DNA from: Mytilus galloprovincialis
Lineage: Eukaryota > Mollusca > Bivalvia > Mytilida > Mytilidae
Assembly: GCF_965363235.1 (NCBI RefSeq)
Contig: NC_134851.1
Location: 24,787,847 to 24,851,846 of the forward strand
Length of the DNA: 64,000 bases
Direction of reading: 5' to 3'
A program made the translations under genes and the position numbers. Every line of letters starts with the position of its first letter. Positions within the stretch are counted from its first letter, which is position 1. The notes under the pieces are model-generated. The model was not told the origin of the DNA, ran no database searches, and saw only the letters and a list, made by a program, of their open reading frames with translations. Positions 33,403 through 45,500 of the stretch are shown in pieces.

Positions 33403-33822
33403 ATGTCACCGGATATATTTATCCATTTTGTTTCATTATTATGCATTTCATATTAATTGTGTTTTCCGTGTTATATGTTTTCCATTCATATCATATTCAT
33501 ATTTCATATCATCATGTTTCTTGACGATTGACGACAATAGTTTTGCGCTGCATATTTTGAAATAGACTATAGCTTTATACGCTATGCTTTGCTTTACGTA
33601 CTCAATATTTAAATTAGTACAATAGAAAGTTAAAGCGATTCTTATTATTATTTAAATGATATATATTTATATTAAAAAAGCATGAGTTATGCATGAGCTC
33701 AAAGCGCGGCAATACTAACCATATATATATTAATACAATTTCACTTTTAAAGTTAGTCACTGGTCATTATTACAATCGGGGAGGCGGCAGACTAATGTCT
33801 ACGCTGCAGGTACTTGTACTAT

Positions 33823-33963
33823 GATATTATTACGTAAGTATTTCTGTATTGGCCTTGTTATTGGTCCGAGGCTTGCTGTATTGGCCTGAGGCGAAGCCGA
33901 AGGACAATACAGCTGGCCGAGGACCAATAACAAGGCCAATACAGAAATACACGTGATAATATC
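33823..33963. repeat. Long hairpin, loop TGAGGCGAAGCCGAAGG
   Basis: GATATTATTACGT...TTTCTGTATTGGCCTTGTT pairs with AACAAGGCCAATACAGAAAT...ACGTGATAATATC; arms of about 60 bp with small internal bulges. The loop motif is at 33887-33903. Confidence 0.82.
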
Positions 33964-33964
33964 T

Positions 33965-34639
33965 TTATTAATTAACTACAGTGTTACAATATTTTTTTAA
34001 TTTCATTTCAAAAGAGATAAATATTTTTACCTTGAAGTGGAACTATCCAAATCTCTGTTTGTTTCTTTTTATTAGATGCAGGGCCAGGTGTCTTCAGCAT
34101 TTTCTCATCTGATGAATTTTTCTACCCTTTTCGGTCACTATAAAGTGTTACAACTTAAATTTAGACGCAACACATAAATAGTAATTGGAAAGGTACTGCC
34201 ATTGCATGTGTTATGCAGAAACTAATTTAAAATCGATGTGTACAATCGTGAAATTATGAGGTCGTCAAGAAATGAACTTTGTGATAATCTACTCGTTCCC
34301 CAAACCCGAAATAGTTCTATCGTCTGCCTTCAAAATACCTTTTAAATGAATGTGACCGTCTTTCGCCTGATTTCAGCATGTTTAAGATAACTAAATGACA
34401 ACTGCGTCTTCAAAACAACTGTTTACTTTCAGTTTGTGTTTATCGTGACTGTCGATGTAAAATCTAGAGACGTTCCGAAATCCTGCACTTGTGTCAACTC
34501 TGCCAATATAGAATAACTCGGCCAATACAGAAAAAAATCTATATTGGCCGAGTTATTCTGTATTGGCCCAGTTTACACATTATATTGCATAGGCAGTTTT
34601 CATCATATTAAGTCCAATAACAGTGTAGTTAATTAATAA
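33965..34639. mobile_element. 675-bp element with 22-bp terminal inverted repeats inside the 3' LTR
   Basis: TTATTAATTAACTACAGTGT (33965) is inverted at 34618-34639 with one mismatch in 22 bp. It directly follows the hairpin at 33823 and encloses the one at 34502. Noncoding. Confidence 0.6.
34502..34567. repeat. Hairpin, 26-bp arms, CGGCCAATA
   Basis: Arms 34502-34527 and 34542-34567 pair with one mismatch. The words CCAATACAG and TATTGGCC also form the arms of the hairpin at 33823, so the two are related. Confidence 0.8.
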
Positions 34640-35006
34640 ATTTATTTATTCTTTTAGCAATGTTTAAAATGTTTCAATTAAAGTAAAGTTATTTTAGTAT
34701 TTCATATATAGAATTCAGTATGGCTTGAACGCCGCATTTTGGTATATAAGTTAAGGTCAGAATAAAGCTCCGTTGCATGCAAATATTTCAGTATATATAT
34801 TGTTCATATTTATTGGAACATAATTGTAAACTTGGTTTACAATTTGTATACTTGCAGATTTATATATAATAAAGTATTTATATATTGGACGACTCATTAA
34901 ATGCAGAAATGGCCCACACGCATTACAACGACAAGTTTATGGGTTTATGGTGATTTATCCCTCATCCCAAGTCGATTTTATATGGTGTCCCATTTTTCCT
35001 GCGACA

Positions 35007-35499
35007 TCTATAGACCATCTTTGATTATTTGAAATATCATCTAATTTTCACTTCTTCGTACTACATTTGTATGAACTTCACGATTATTCTCCTTGAATCT
35101 GTACAGGGAAGTATTAGCTAGCTCTAATTGTATAGTTTTATTGTTCATATTCACCCCAATGTGTATGTAGTGCAGTGTTAACTTATGTATTTATATGATA
35201 GAACTTTCTTGGTATTCCTAATTATTGGAAGAATTTTATACACATAAGGAGTATACATAAAACGACAAAGTTATTTTTCATTTACCTGTATATATTATTA
35301 ATACCAGTTTTTTCAAAAGTGATTTTTTTCGAAGTTTTTAATATTTCGCAGTTGTGTCTTGCCATGGCTTTGTTTGAACTTGTTTGTTTGCTTTGTAGCC
35401 TTGCATGTTATTTCCTAATATTTTATTAACTGTGCATTTGCATTCAGATATCGCAGATCAAATTCATTCGTTCATAGTGTGTTACTAGTAATTTACGTT
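35007..35499. other. Right flank of the Gypsy element, no gene seen
   Basis: Starts with the TCTA target duplication; otherwise AT-rich sequence without recognised features. Confidence 0.5.
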
Positions 35500-35860
35500 T
35501 TTTTTTTATTCAGTTAAGCCTGCCAATTGATTTGGTACCATTAAAACGTTTAATCCCGCTGCAAATGGTTGCACCTGTTTTTAGTCACGAATCTGATATA
35601 CAGTAGTTGTCGTTTGTTCCTGCAATTTATACGTGTTTCTCGATTCTCGTTTTTCATATATATTAGACCGTTGGTTTTCCGGTTTGGATGGTTTTACACA
35701 AGTAATTTTTTGTTACTTTATAGCTTGTGGTTCGGTGTGAGCCAAGGCTCCGTGTTGAAGGCCGTACATTGACCTTTAATGGTTTATAACTTTAAAAAAA
35801 TGTTATTTAGATGGAGAGTTGTCTAATTGGCACTCACACCACATCTTCTTATATCTATTG
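35500..35860 (+). repeat. SINE-like family A variant
   Basis: CAGTAGTTGTCGTTTGTTCC, CGTGTTTCTCGATTCTCG, TTGAAGGCCGTACATTGACC and CACACCACATCTTCTT are landmarks of the family, here in a diverged form. Confidence 0.65.
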
Positions 35861-37755
35861 TTAATTTGTTGTTTTATTTAACATATAGAAAAATAGTTCT
35901 TTATCTTATGTTTTTTTCTATTTCTGTTTCATTTCCGTGATAGGTTATTATAACGAACAACACGTGTTGTCGCCTAATGTTTTACCAACTTTTTGTTGTA
36001 TTTGTTGTATTTGCTGTTTTTGTTAAGGTTTTATCATCGTTTATCCCTTCGAATTCTAACCAATTTGTCATAGACCACTGTCTGAATCATTTATACATGA
36101 CAATATATCTTAGAACTAGATAAGAAACAGTTCGGTCGATATTCGTTATCCAAAATACACTTTTTTTTTGGAAACCCTTATTGGAATAAATGCTGTAAAT
36201 CATGATATTGTGATATTTGTTCCTTTCACATGTTTTGTTTTCTCTTCATCGATTTAAGTCTTTTGAAAAGCGACAACGACTGTTTCCTTATTTAGTTGAA
36301 GTCGTATTTTTGATTAAGTACACATCAGAAGTGCGAGGGGAAGAATGTGAAGGACATTGGAAACAAAATAGTAATACCTGATACATCAATGTTTTATGGC
36401 ATTGATACAAATGTACATTCATGTGAGAAACAGTTTATAAATATATTTTGGTGTTCTGTCGTAAGTTGATGGGAGGTGGTGTCCGTTCTTATTCTGTGGT
36501 TCACATGTTTTTATACTATTATACTATGTATATTTCTCTGTCTTGAGTGTTATTGTGTTTATATCTACTGTTTTCTTGTTACGTAATGCAGTCAATTTAG
36601 CTGTATTTTTAATATAGCATGTAAGTGGGAGGCCTGATTAACCATTAAATCAGGTCCAACTCACCATTGTATTCTTAAAATGTCCTGTACCAAGTCAGTA
36701 ATATGACAGTAGTTATCAAATATTCTGTTCCTATGTATGTTTTTGTTTATAGAATTAAGTTATTTTCTTCATTTTTGCCTTTGTTTCCTTTGTATTTGGT
36801 TATTGACTCGGATTTGCACTCAACAATGTTTAAGAACAAAACAGAAACAACAAATAACATGAATAATTTATGAAAAAAGTTTTAATTTGATAATTTGGAA
36901 TGCATAACAATTATGCAACATGTATTTCATGACCTTACATGTATAAATTAACCTATTTTTCAAGTTTTGCAAGTGCTCCATGTTCATTGTTTAATTCTGT
37001 CATAATTCAGTGATCGTCAAACTCGAAAAAAATAGCATGCTTTCAATCATAATAGTTATAAAACAAAATACTATTTGCATACGTTAAACTCCAACATATT
37101 ATGGTAAACACCCTTTTTGAATATATGTCGTCAAAATCCTAATAATAAAAATAAAAAGTAATCTTGTACTGTGGAAAAATGGAAATTAGGATATTAAATT
37201 GAATTTTAATTTCATATTCAGGTTTATTGCAGATGAACTTTCCATTAAAAATGTTAACGTATCTGATCTGGTTATATTGATATATTGTACAAACCTAGAG
37301 ACAATGAAACACCAGACATGCCAGACATACATCGAATTTGATATAAGCAATCATCGTAGTATCCGAATCAGTGTCAGTATAAACCATTAAAGGTCAAAGT
37401 ACGGTCTCTAACATGAAGCTTTGGCCCACACTAAATAGCAAGGTATGAAGGGCCAATAAATGACTAGTGAAAAACATTTCAAACGGGCAAAAAGAGAAAC
37501 GAGACATAACAAAACCACTTGCGCACTGAACATCATTTTTCTGATTTAGAACAGGTGTATTGATTATCAATAAAAAATCCAATTGTGTATGATAAAAAGA
37601 AAACTATGCCATATAATTTTCAGATAAAATGTGAGAAGTCAGCTTTTATAACATGCTTTCAGTAATGAAAAAGAAAAAAACGGGGTCACTGGACTTGTTT
37701 TCTTACTACACATTAAATAAACAGCTGCGCCATGAGCGCATGATACGCCCGACGT
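35861..37755. other. AT-rich intergenic sequence
   Basis: No gene, RNA gene or repeat boundary could be supported. Short open frames here lack coding character. Confidence 0.5.
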
Positions 37756-38655
37756 CTTGTGTAGACGTTTTATGCAATAATTATAAATAGTTTCTGAGAA
37801 AGTTTTAAGCAATAACCATATACTGTTTTTGAGACACGGCGGGACATGTGAAACCCCCAACCCTGTTTTTTTAACAAAAAACTAAATATCACTAAAATAA
37901 AATTTTGAATCAAAACCAAAAAGTATACAGATCTTTATATTAATAAAACAAAGAAGTGTGTAAAGTTTTAAGCAATAATCATAAATTATTTTTGAGATAC
38001 GGCGCGACATGTAAAAAAACCTCCCCTGTTTAACAAAATACTCAAAGTAAAGTTTTAAGCAATAATCATAAATTGTTTTTAAGATATGGCACAAAATGTA
38101 AAAAAAAAACTCCCCCATTTTTACAAAATACTCAATAACTAAAAATGAAATTTTGAATCATCACCAAAAAGTATACAGATCTTTAGATTAATATAACAAA
38201 GACATGCGTAAAGTTTTAAGCAATTATCATAAATCGTTTTTGAGATATGGAGCGACATGTAAAAAAAAACTCCGCCTTTTTTTACAAAATATTCAATAAC
38301 TCAAAAAAAAATTTTTGAATCATCACCAAAAAGTATACAGATATTAAGATTAATATAACTAAGAAGTGTTTAAAGTTTTAAGCCATAATCAAGAATCGTT
38401 TTTGTGACATGTGAAAAAAAACACACCCCTGTTTTAGTTACAAAGTGCCGTAACTCAAAAAGTTTTAATCTTATTTTCACAAAAAAGTATACAGATCATT
38501 TGACCATGATAAGAAATAACTATGTTAAGTTTCATGAAATTTGGATAAGTCGTTCTCAAGTTACGGTGCGACATGTTTACGCCGGACAGACGGACGGACA
38601 CCGGACATTTGTATACCATAATACGTCCCTTCAAAATTTTGACGGGCGTATAAAA
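37756..38655. repeat. Tandem array of ~161-bp units ending in a GGACAGACGGACGGAC tail
   Basis: The anchor AAAGTTTTAAGC starts units near 37799, 37961 (a short one), 38048, 38210 and 38371; a last, diverged one starts near 38525. Each has (C/G)GCGACATGT, CTCCCC...TTTACAAAATA and CACCAAAAAGTATACAGATC. The array closes with TTACGGTGCGACATGTTTAC, GGACAGACGGACGGACACCG and a short inverted pair (ATACGTCCC / GACGGGCGTAT). It looks like a satellite amplified inside a transposable element. Confidence 0.8.
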
Positions 38656-39269
38656 AAAGGAATATTCACAACACTTTTTATTGTAAAACTTACTTTATCA
38701 ATACAGTTGTAGTTATCGACCCTGGCGTAAAGCAACCAACAATCAATCAATCGACCCTTATGTAGCAAATTTGGGAAAAAAATTGAATTAAACGAACATA
38801 TTGTGTTTTGTTTTAAATACAGCATGGAATAAGATAAAACTCGTTGTTATCAATATTAAAATGAAAAGGCTTACACATTAAATACATACTACTTTCATTA
38901 AAGATCTAGACCAATTATTACCTGCTACTTTAAATTTAAGATGGAGGAAGTATCTGAGTCATTTTAACTCAATCAAATAAAATATCAAGACAAACAATCG
39001 AATATACTAGTATTTAATTGAACGAATAAATTTGATCTTAGTCGAAAATTAACAGACAGCATCATGGGCTAAAAAGAAGACAAATAACAAATCAAAACAA
39101 CACAAACCACAACGCTAGATAATGAACAACACTACCAACACCAGAAAGCAGATTCTGCTCCAAATGTTGCACTCTGTTTTACATCTTATTCGGTAGTGTC
39201 GAGTCAGCACAAGGAACATATTCGTTATCACCTGTGAAACGGACATTCCATAATAGTCAATTTTTCATG
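38656..39269. other. Intergenic, no feature recognised
   Basis: AT-rich, no supported gene. Confidence 0.45.
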
Positions 39270-39880
39270 GTATTAGTAAAACTTACATAGGGAAGTCCTC
39301 ATCTTCACCATGTTCACCAATTTGAACTCTTGGTTTAATAGCTTACTTCGTCCAGAAAAGCGCGTTGGACGCATGAAATTATTTAACGTGTTGTTTTTTG
39401 TTGTTTTTTTTACTTGTGAGAAGAAATACTCTGTTAAAGAAATCATGATAGAAAATATTCTGGAATATCGTTTCATCTGGGTGATTTGAGTTTGTATGCA
39501 GATACTGCTTAAATGCTTGAAATAGAACGTTAACAATAGGGAAGCTGAAATCATCTCTTTTGCTTCATACTGACTCAAATTGACAATTTATAGATGTAAG
39601 TCAAGATATGAGGCAAATTCAATTGTATATGTTGTATCATTTATCTAAGGTTCGCTGAGATAGATTAGGTCAACATCGTCACAAAGTTTTCAATTATTTC
39701 GTGAGAGAATACTGCAAATTTGGTTCAATCTTCCTAAGAACTTCCTAAATGAAGTCAACCTCATATTAATAAAGGGACAAATCGGCAAGAAGATGGACAC
39801 AGTTTGTTCCCATAGGAATGCTGATTGCTTGATGAAAAACATTTCCTAAAACGGATCAGATATGTTGTCAATCAAGAAAT
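39270..39880 (-). pseudogene. Penelope-like reverse transcriptase fragment 1
   Basis: On the minus strand degenerate but recognisable RT text appears: ISIPMGTNCVHLLADLSLY (about 39830-39770), a stop, YEVDFI; later IFYHDFFNRVFLLTSK and finally SKLLNQEFKLV...LCKFY (about 39350-39273). Comparable phrases recur in the three other fragments in this window (56570, 60538, 63230). Frameshifts and stops are numerous. The Penelope-like assignment follows the GxPMGTxxxPLxADL pattern and is likely but not certain. Confidence 0.65.
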
Positions 39881-41204
39881 CATGCATCATGATCATATCA
39901 GTTTCAGAAAAACAAAGTAGAACATTTGCAACCCTCAGACAAGAGATACTTGTATGTATGTTGGTCATTCTAATTTTTATGAAACAAAGCAGGACCATTT
40001 AGTTCAATTTGTCTGTTTGTTTAGACTGGGGAAATGTTTTAATAGTATTGAGAGATAAAATAGACTTAGATTGTATGTACTCTTTAAAATATTTAGAATT
40101 TTTGTAGTATTCACATCTTATTGACGCCGACGCTAGAATAGCCCAGCTTTGATTGTTGATAAATGTTGTAAATAATTTAGACAGAGGTATCGCGGATCAC
40201 TTGTAAGACCCATCAAAACACAGTTGGTTTTAAGGACTCTTAGGTATCGTAGTAATGGAACACCAAGTTCTTCATCTTTGGTGAAAATTCAATAGGAACA
40301 TATAACACACCTATGATTATCATGAATTTTCACTTTAGAAAGTGGCGTGTGGGTATATGTTGAGTTTCCATGTGAATAGCAATACAATATGTTTATTTAG
40401 TGTGGGTTACACACAAGCAATTTTGTTTACGGCTATAGCTGCGAGGAAAACAAATGAGACGATTTGGATTTTGAAATTTTAAATATTTTCAACCTCAGCA
40501 GAAACATTCCAGCTCACCTGCATATCGGATAAGGTTTCCCTACTCCCTACTCATTTTTATAAATTTTGTAAATTTTTGTAAATTTTAACACAATATATTC
40601 CTCTGTAAATAATGGGCCAAGTTCATTATAAATTGAGATAATTGTAAGAAGCAAGAATGTTCAGTAAAGTAAGTTCTAAAAACAAATCACCATCACCAAA
40701 ACACAATTTTGTCATGAATCCATCGTGTCCTTTGTTTAATATGCACATAGACCAAGGTTAGCGACACAGGCTCTTAAGACCCTCTAGTTTCTTGATATAG
40801 TTGTTTTATTTTACATGATTTAAATTTAACACAACGTTGAATGCGATACCTCCTTTTTTTATATAATTAGTAATACTTATTTCGTCTCTTTTGTTGTGCT
40901 TACAAATAAAGGGAGCATTGTGCATATGTAAATATGTATAGATTTGTGATAGTATAACAACAACCGTACGTGTATTTCATGGTAAATTTTATTGCGCTTG
41001 AGTTTTAATTTCTCTGGAAATTGATGTTATCAAGATGAACATACCATGTATAAGCTCATTTTAACATGGTACTTCTTTTAAAAACCTGTATATAAATGAT
41101 CGAGTTACAATTTGCAAAGAAACCGTCCTTTTTTATCTTCTGATTGGTTTGTTCAACATAATTTGGTTTATATACAATGATCTAGACGACTGCATCATAA
41201 TGTA
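39881..41204. other. Intergenic, 3' flank of the LU/IgGFc gene
   Basis: No ORF or clear repeat beyond AT-rich sequence. Confidence 0.45.
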
Positions 41205-41210
41205 TTTAAT
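41205..41210 (-). terminator. Variant polyadenylation signal ATTAAA
   Basis: On the minus strand ATTAAA lies about 70 bp after the stop codon of the LU-LU-EGF-IgGFc gene. Confidence 0.35.
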
Positions 41211-41279
41211 CATTATTTGTTTAGTTGGTTATCTTATAACATGTATAACGTACACTTTCAATCTATTAACATATTGATC

Positions 41280-42529
41280 CTACAGTTCGCTTCTTAGTGG
41301 TTGCAGTGTTTTAAACTTTATTCCAGCTGGATACCCATATGCATCACGTCGTGCGTTTCCATACACCCAAAGACCAAATTCGGTATTTTGTACGTGTGTC
41401 ATATTGTGTTCACCACTTGTTATTGATTTTGAAAAGGAGCTATAGCTTCCGGAACCAGTAGATAATGTAAAGACACTATCGATAGTAACAATGTGACCAT
41501 CTAACATGAACCCATTCAGTTCGTTAGTTAACACAGTGACACTAATAAAGCTGGTGAATCCTTTTGGCACAACAAAATTGTAATGTGGAAGATATTGATT
41601 AACTCCATGTATTGTCATCATAAAAGCATCTCCTTTACTGTTTGCTATCTCATGCGGATATATTGTAATTGATATATCACTCGAAGCATTAACATATGAT
41701 ATTGTGCTGTGATTAAAATCAAGAAACTCCCGTGCAGTATTTTGCTTCACCATTACGCTATTATTTGTGTTTTTGATTGTTATTGTAGAGGAAATTAAAC
41801 TTAGCAATCGAACCGTGCTTATATCACGAGTTTCAATGTGTGGAACTATGTATACTTGATCAAGATTTTCAACTGGTAAAACCATTTCAATAAAGTTATT
41901 ACAGCTGCCAGTACCTTCTATATAGTTACATTTATTTCCACTTACAACAGCTAAAGGACTGGAACTGGTAACATATGTCCCTGTCAAATCATGAGAATGT
42001 GATAATTCTAAAGTTTCATACTTTGCAATGACAGCAGTTATATTCTCACCGTGTGAATATTGCCGTTTTTTGAAGGTTAAAGACCCAGATTCAGTTTTTA
42101 ACTGTATATTTACAGTTGCAGATTTTTCAACAGGAGTTAAGGCAAAACAACTATTTGCTACGTTATTATATGGTTTAAATGAGGGAATGATGTATGTTCT
42201 TGATAGGAAATGGGTAGGAATTGCTAGGTAACCTCCACTGTATCCATATAAGGGAACTTTATTGTAGTTGAATCCAAAAACAGATGTTGGTTTGTTTCCT
42301 TTAAGCTCTACACCTGCATGTTTTATTCCATCGGTCATATAAACATTGTGATTAAGTGCAAATTCGCTCTGGTTCGGCTGGAGAGTCCAATATTCATTGG
42401 TAAGGTTGTTACCAAATGAATACGCTTTATACAATCCACCGTTACATGATGTTACTAGTGCTTTTGGTGTTGCGAATCGTAAATCAAACACTTCCGTAAA
42501 TAAAAGAATAAATGATGTCCCTTCGGATT
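41280..42529 (-). CDS. Exon 10: IgGFc-binding-protein domain and stop
   Basis: Acceptor TTTAATTTCAG on the minus strand (42530-42540). Shows the family's features as I know them from FCGBP N-termini: KALVTSCNGG, GVELKGNKPTSVFGFNYN, FLSRTYIIPSF, GTYVTSSSPLAVVSGNKCNY, NNFIEMVLPVENLDQVYIVP and FGLWVYGNARRDAYGYPAG near the end, then TAG at 41282-41280. The whole domain is in one large exon. In-frame ATG codons upstream of 42529 belong to the intron. Confidence 0.93.
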
Positions 42530-45500
42530 CTGAAATTAAACACAACGTTATGTGAAAATTAGAATACCCTAGAATACTCTTTGCTGTCAAAAGGGGCATC
42601 CTGTCAAATATGTTAATGAATGATAATCCATGTGATGAAACATGTCATTTCCTAGGAATATTAGATTTTTCCTAGATTTAGATATTCTAGCATTGCTTAT
42701 TAATCAAATATGAATTCAACACTAGTTGATCGTTATCTTCGACAAATTAAAAATGCATTGGCTTTATAACAGTAAGAAATGCTTTGCGTGTACATATCTT
42801 GGAACGTAGCAAATGCCGTATTGTGTAAATTTCATTTGTATTCATATTCCCTTATCATTGTTTATCTTCCTAGCATATTTTAAACTCAGTGCCAACAGTT
42901 CAATTTCAAGCTGAACATGTCTTGAAATACTTTTTCAACTATTTACATTCTTCCATATATGTAGACTGTGGTAAATAAAGGCAACAGTAGTATACCGCTG
43001 TTCAAAACTCATAAATCCATAGACAAAAAACAAAATCGGGGTAACAAACCAAAACCGAGGGAAACGCATTAAATATAAGAGGAGAACAACGACACAACAC
43101 CAAAACGCAACACACACAGAAACGGACCAAGCATTAGACAAAATACCACGAGAATAACAAATATAACATCAAAACCAAATACATGAATTCGGGATAGACA
43201 AGTACCGTGCCACGTCTTATCTTACTATCTAAAAAATAAGAGAAAACAAACGACACAACATTAAAATGCAATACACACAGAAACGAACAATAATATAACT
43301 ATGGCCATCTTTCTGACTTGGTATAGGACATTTTTAAAGGGGAATAAAAAATGGTGGGTTGAACCTGGTTTTGTGGCATGCCAAACCTCGTACTTTAATG
43401 GCAAAGTTAAATATAACATTGAAATGACAATATAATATTACAGGACTACAATACAAATAAATAGGCAAAGAAAAACATGATTAATAGATAACAAAAAGCA
43501 TCAGGTTTAAAATTCAATACGCCAAAAACGCGCCTCGTTCACACAAGACTCACCAGTGACGTCCAGATATAAAATATCGAAAGTGAAAAAAGAACAAAGT
43601 TGTACAGCACTGAAGATCAAAAGCTGAAAAAGGTTTGGCCAAATACGGCATTGTTTTTATGCCCGGGATAAGAACATCCTTATTATATAGAACAATTCAT
43701 GCTATTGCAAACAGTGAATTTTATAAAATGAATATGAAAGAGATATACATAATGAAACTGAAGTATTAACTAATTACAGAAAACTAGAACCCGAATACAT
43801 AACACCCAGATATGAAAGATCGAAAGTGAAAAAAGTAAACGTCACCTTTATATAGACAGGTTTCATTTTTTTTGGTTCGAGCGTCACTTATGAGTCTTTT
43901 GTAGCGTGTCTGGCTTATATATAAGATTTAGTCCTGGTATCTTTGATGAGTTTATTTACTCAATGAACATGACGAAGAACTGTTACGTTTATTAAAAAAT
44001 ATACATTAGCCAGTATACAATTGTGAACAAATAAAAACCATCTCAACATTTGATTATAGACTGGAAACATTATTAACGTTACCACAGGCATGTGAATGCT
44101 TTTTCCAAAAGTGAATAAAAATATGTCTACTTGATGGTTAGACATTTCAAATGATAACAGATCATTATGACTTTTAAAGAAACTGTTTAACGGGGTTAAC
44201 GTACGTACATACACATAGTTTCCTAAATAAACCCTATTCAAGAGATATATGGTGTTCAGCTGCTTATAGGAAATGGTAAGACATTATTTTTAAGAAATAT
44301 TTCATAGGCGAATGAATACATCGTGATTTTACCACGGGTTGGCCCTTTTTTACCCTGAGCGATAGCGAAAATATCGTACAAAGGGACAACCCGTGGTATA
44401 ATCACAATATATTCAATCCCCCATGAATTATTTCGATTCTAATAGGACAAGTACGACACTTGTTTTGGATCGAAGCGCTCTAGTAGATGACATTTTTGCC
44501 GTTCCCGTAAAATAAACGCACTATTAAATAAACGTAAAATAATGGAGCAGACTGAATAAATGATTATGCTTAACTATTTACAATAACTTATTTAGATTAT
44601 GGAAGAATCTGAATGATCATTGTACTTGATATGTCTAATATGTATACAAACATGGCTAATATAACACATTTTAGCATCTTTGTATATGTTTCCTTGCTGT
44701 GAGATTATTTTAGGTTTCACAGGCGTGTATTTTTCTTTAAAATGTTTATATTCTGACGTCATTGTTCTTTGACGTCAGGTAGCTCATTCATAAAACATCT
44801 AATGACGTGGGAGTACATTCGGAACAGCCCTAACTATATATTCATATTTTACCACGGGTGTGTACTCAAAGCGTTTGAAGGACCACATGTCGAAATGAAA
44901 ATCATCTTACAGAGAATCTATTCAGGAACTAAGTAATTATACTAGAAAGGTATTGATTATACATCAATAAGGTAATATGCTGTGTACTCCTATAATTTGA
45001 AACAGAGCTGTTGATTGATGATAATTTGCTAAGTTCTTAAACCAACAACTTCTATTTATTTTCTAGTGTATTATCACCCCGAGAATGCATGGAACCCGAA
45101 TGACTGAGGGTAAAGCGAACAGCAATCAATTAATCAATACCTGAATACTGACAAGTGTCTCCGTAAAAGCCTTCAGTACAATTACACAAGAATTCTTTGT
45201 CTCTGTTCTGGTGTTTGCATGTCGCTCCGTTATGACAAGGCGACTGCATACTACACACATCTGTAATAAGTAAATCCCTACATTTAAGTAAAAAAGAAGA
45301 TAAAGAGGCTTAACATAGTTGTTAAAGGTACATTTATATATCTATGTTACAGCTTTATACTGATGCATAATTTCAATTCTTTAGGGAAGTATTTCGTAAT
45401 GCCGAATTTAACAATTTGACTTAAAAAATGTATTAAACAAATGCCATATGTCTCCCATCCTTACTAGCTTTACATCCTTGTAACTACTATTGTCAAATAT

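Larger units (their letters stand above)
21447..35006 (+). mobile_element. Ty3/Gypsy LTR retrotransposon with internal inversion and nested insertions
   Basis: The 5' LTR begins TGTCAC at 21447 and the 3' LTR ends GCGACA at 35006; the 4-bp TCTA (21443-21446 and 35007-35010) is the target duplication. Protein order is gag, aspartic protease, RT, RNase H, integrase, then a third ORF, the Ty3/Gypsy order. A segment of about 6.3 kb (21531-27844) is inverted: it holds most of gag, the leader, the tRNA-Gln primer site and the inner end of the 5' LTR, all on the minus strand. A 4.57-kb DNA transposon (22514-27080) sits inside the leader and MITE/foldback sequence in the 3' LTR. Frame breaks in gag, protease and RT show the copy is dead. 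Confidence 0.9.
33404..35006 (+). repeat. 3' LTR, carrying MITE/foldback insertions
   Basis: Starts TGTCACC, ends GCGACA. The first 84 bp match 21447-21530 and the last 93 bp match the inverted 27752-27844. The 1.43 kb between (33488-34913) has no counterpart in the 5' LTR and includes a hairpin, a terminal-inverted-repeat element and a second hairpin. Either it was deleted from the 5' LTR at the inversion or part of it was inserted here. Confidence 0.8.

Noticed and set aside
37199..38118. Small open frames over the 161-bp array, including minus-strand 73- and 78-codon frames
   Set aside because: They repeat with the satellite period and have no coding character.
37756..38655. CRISPR-like direct repeats
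   Set aside because: Units are about 161 bp, degenerate and without unique spacers; the sequence is an animal nuclear genome.
42530..42599. Upstream ATG extending the IgGFc frame to 439 codons
   Set aside because: A splice acceptor (TTTAATTTCAG) with matching phase sits at 42530-42540, so this extension is intron.
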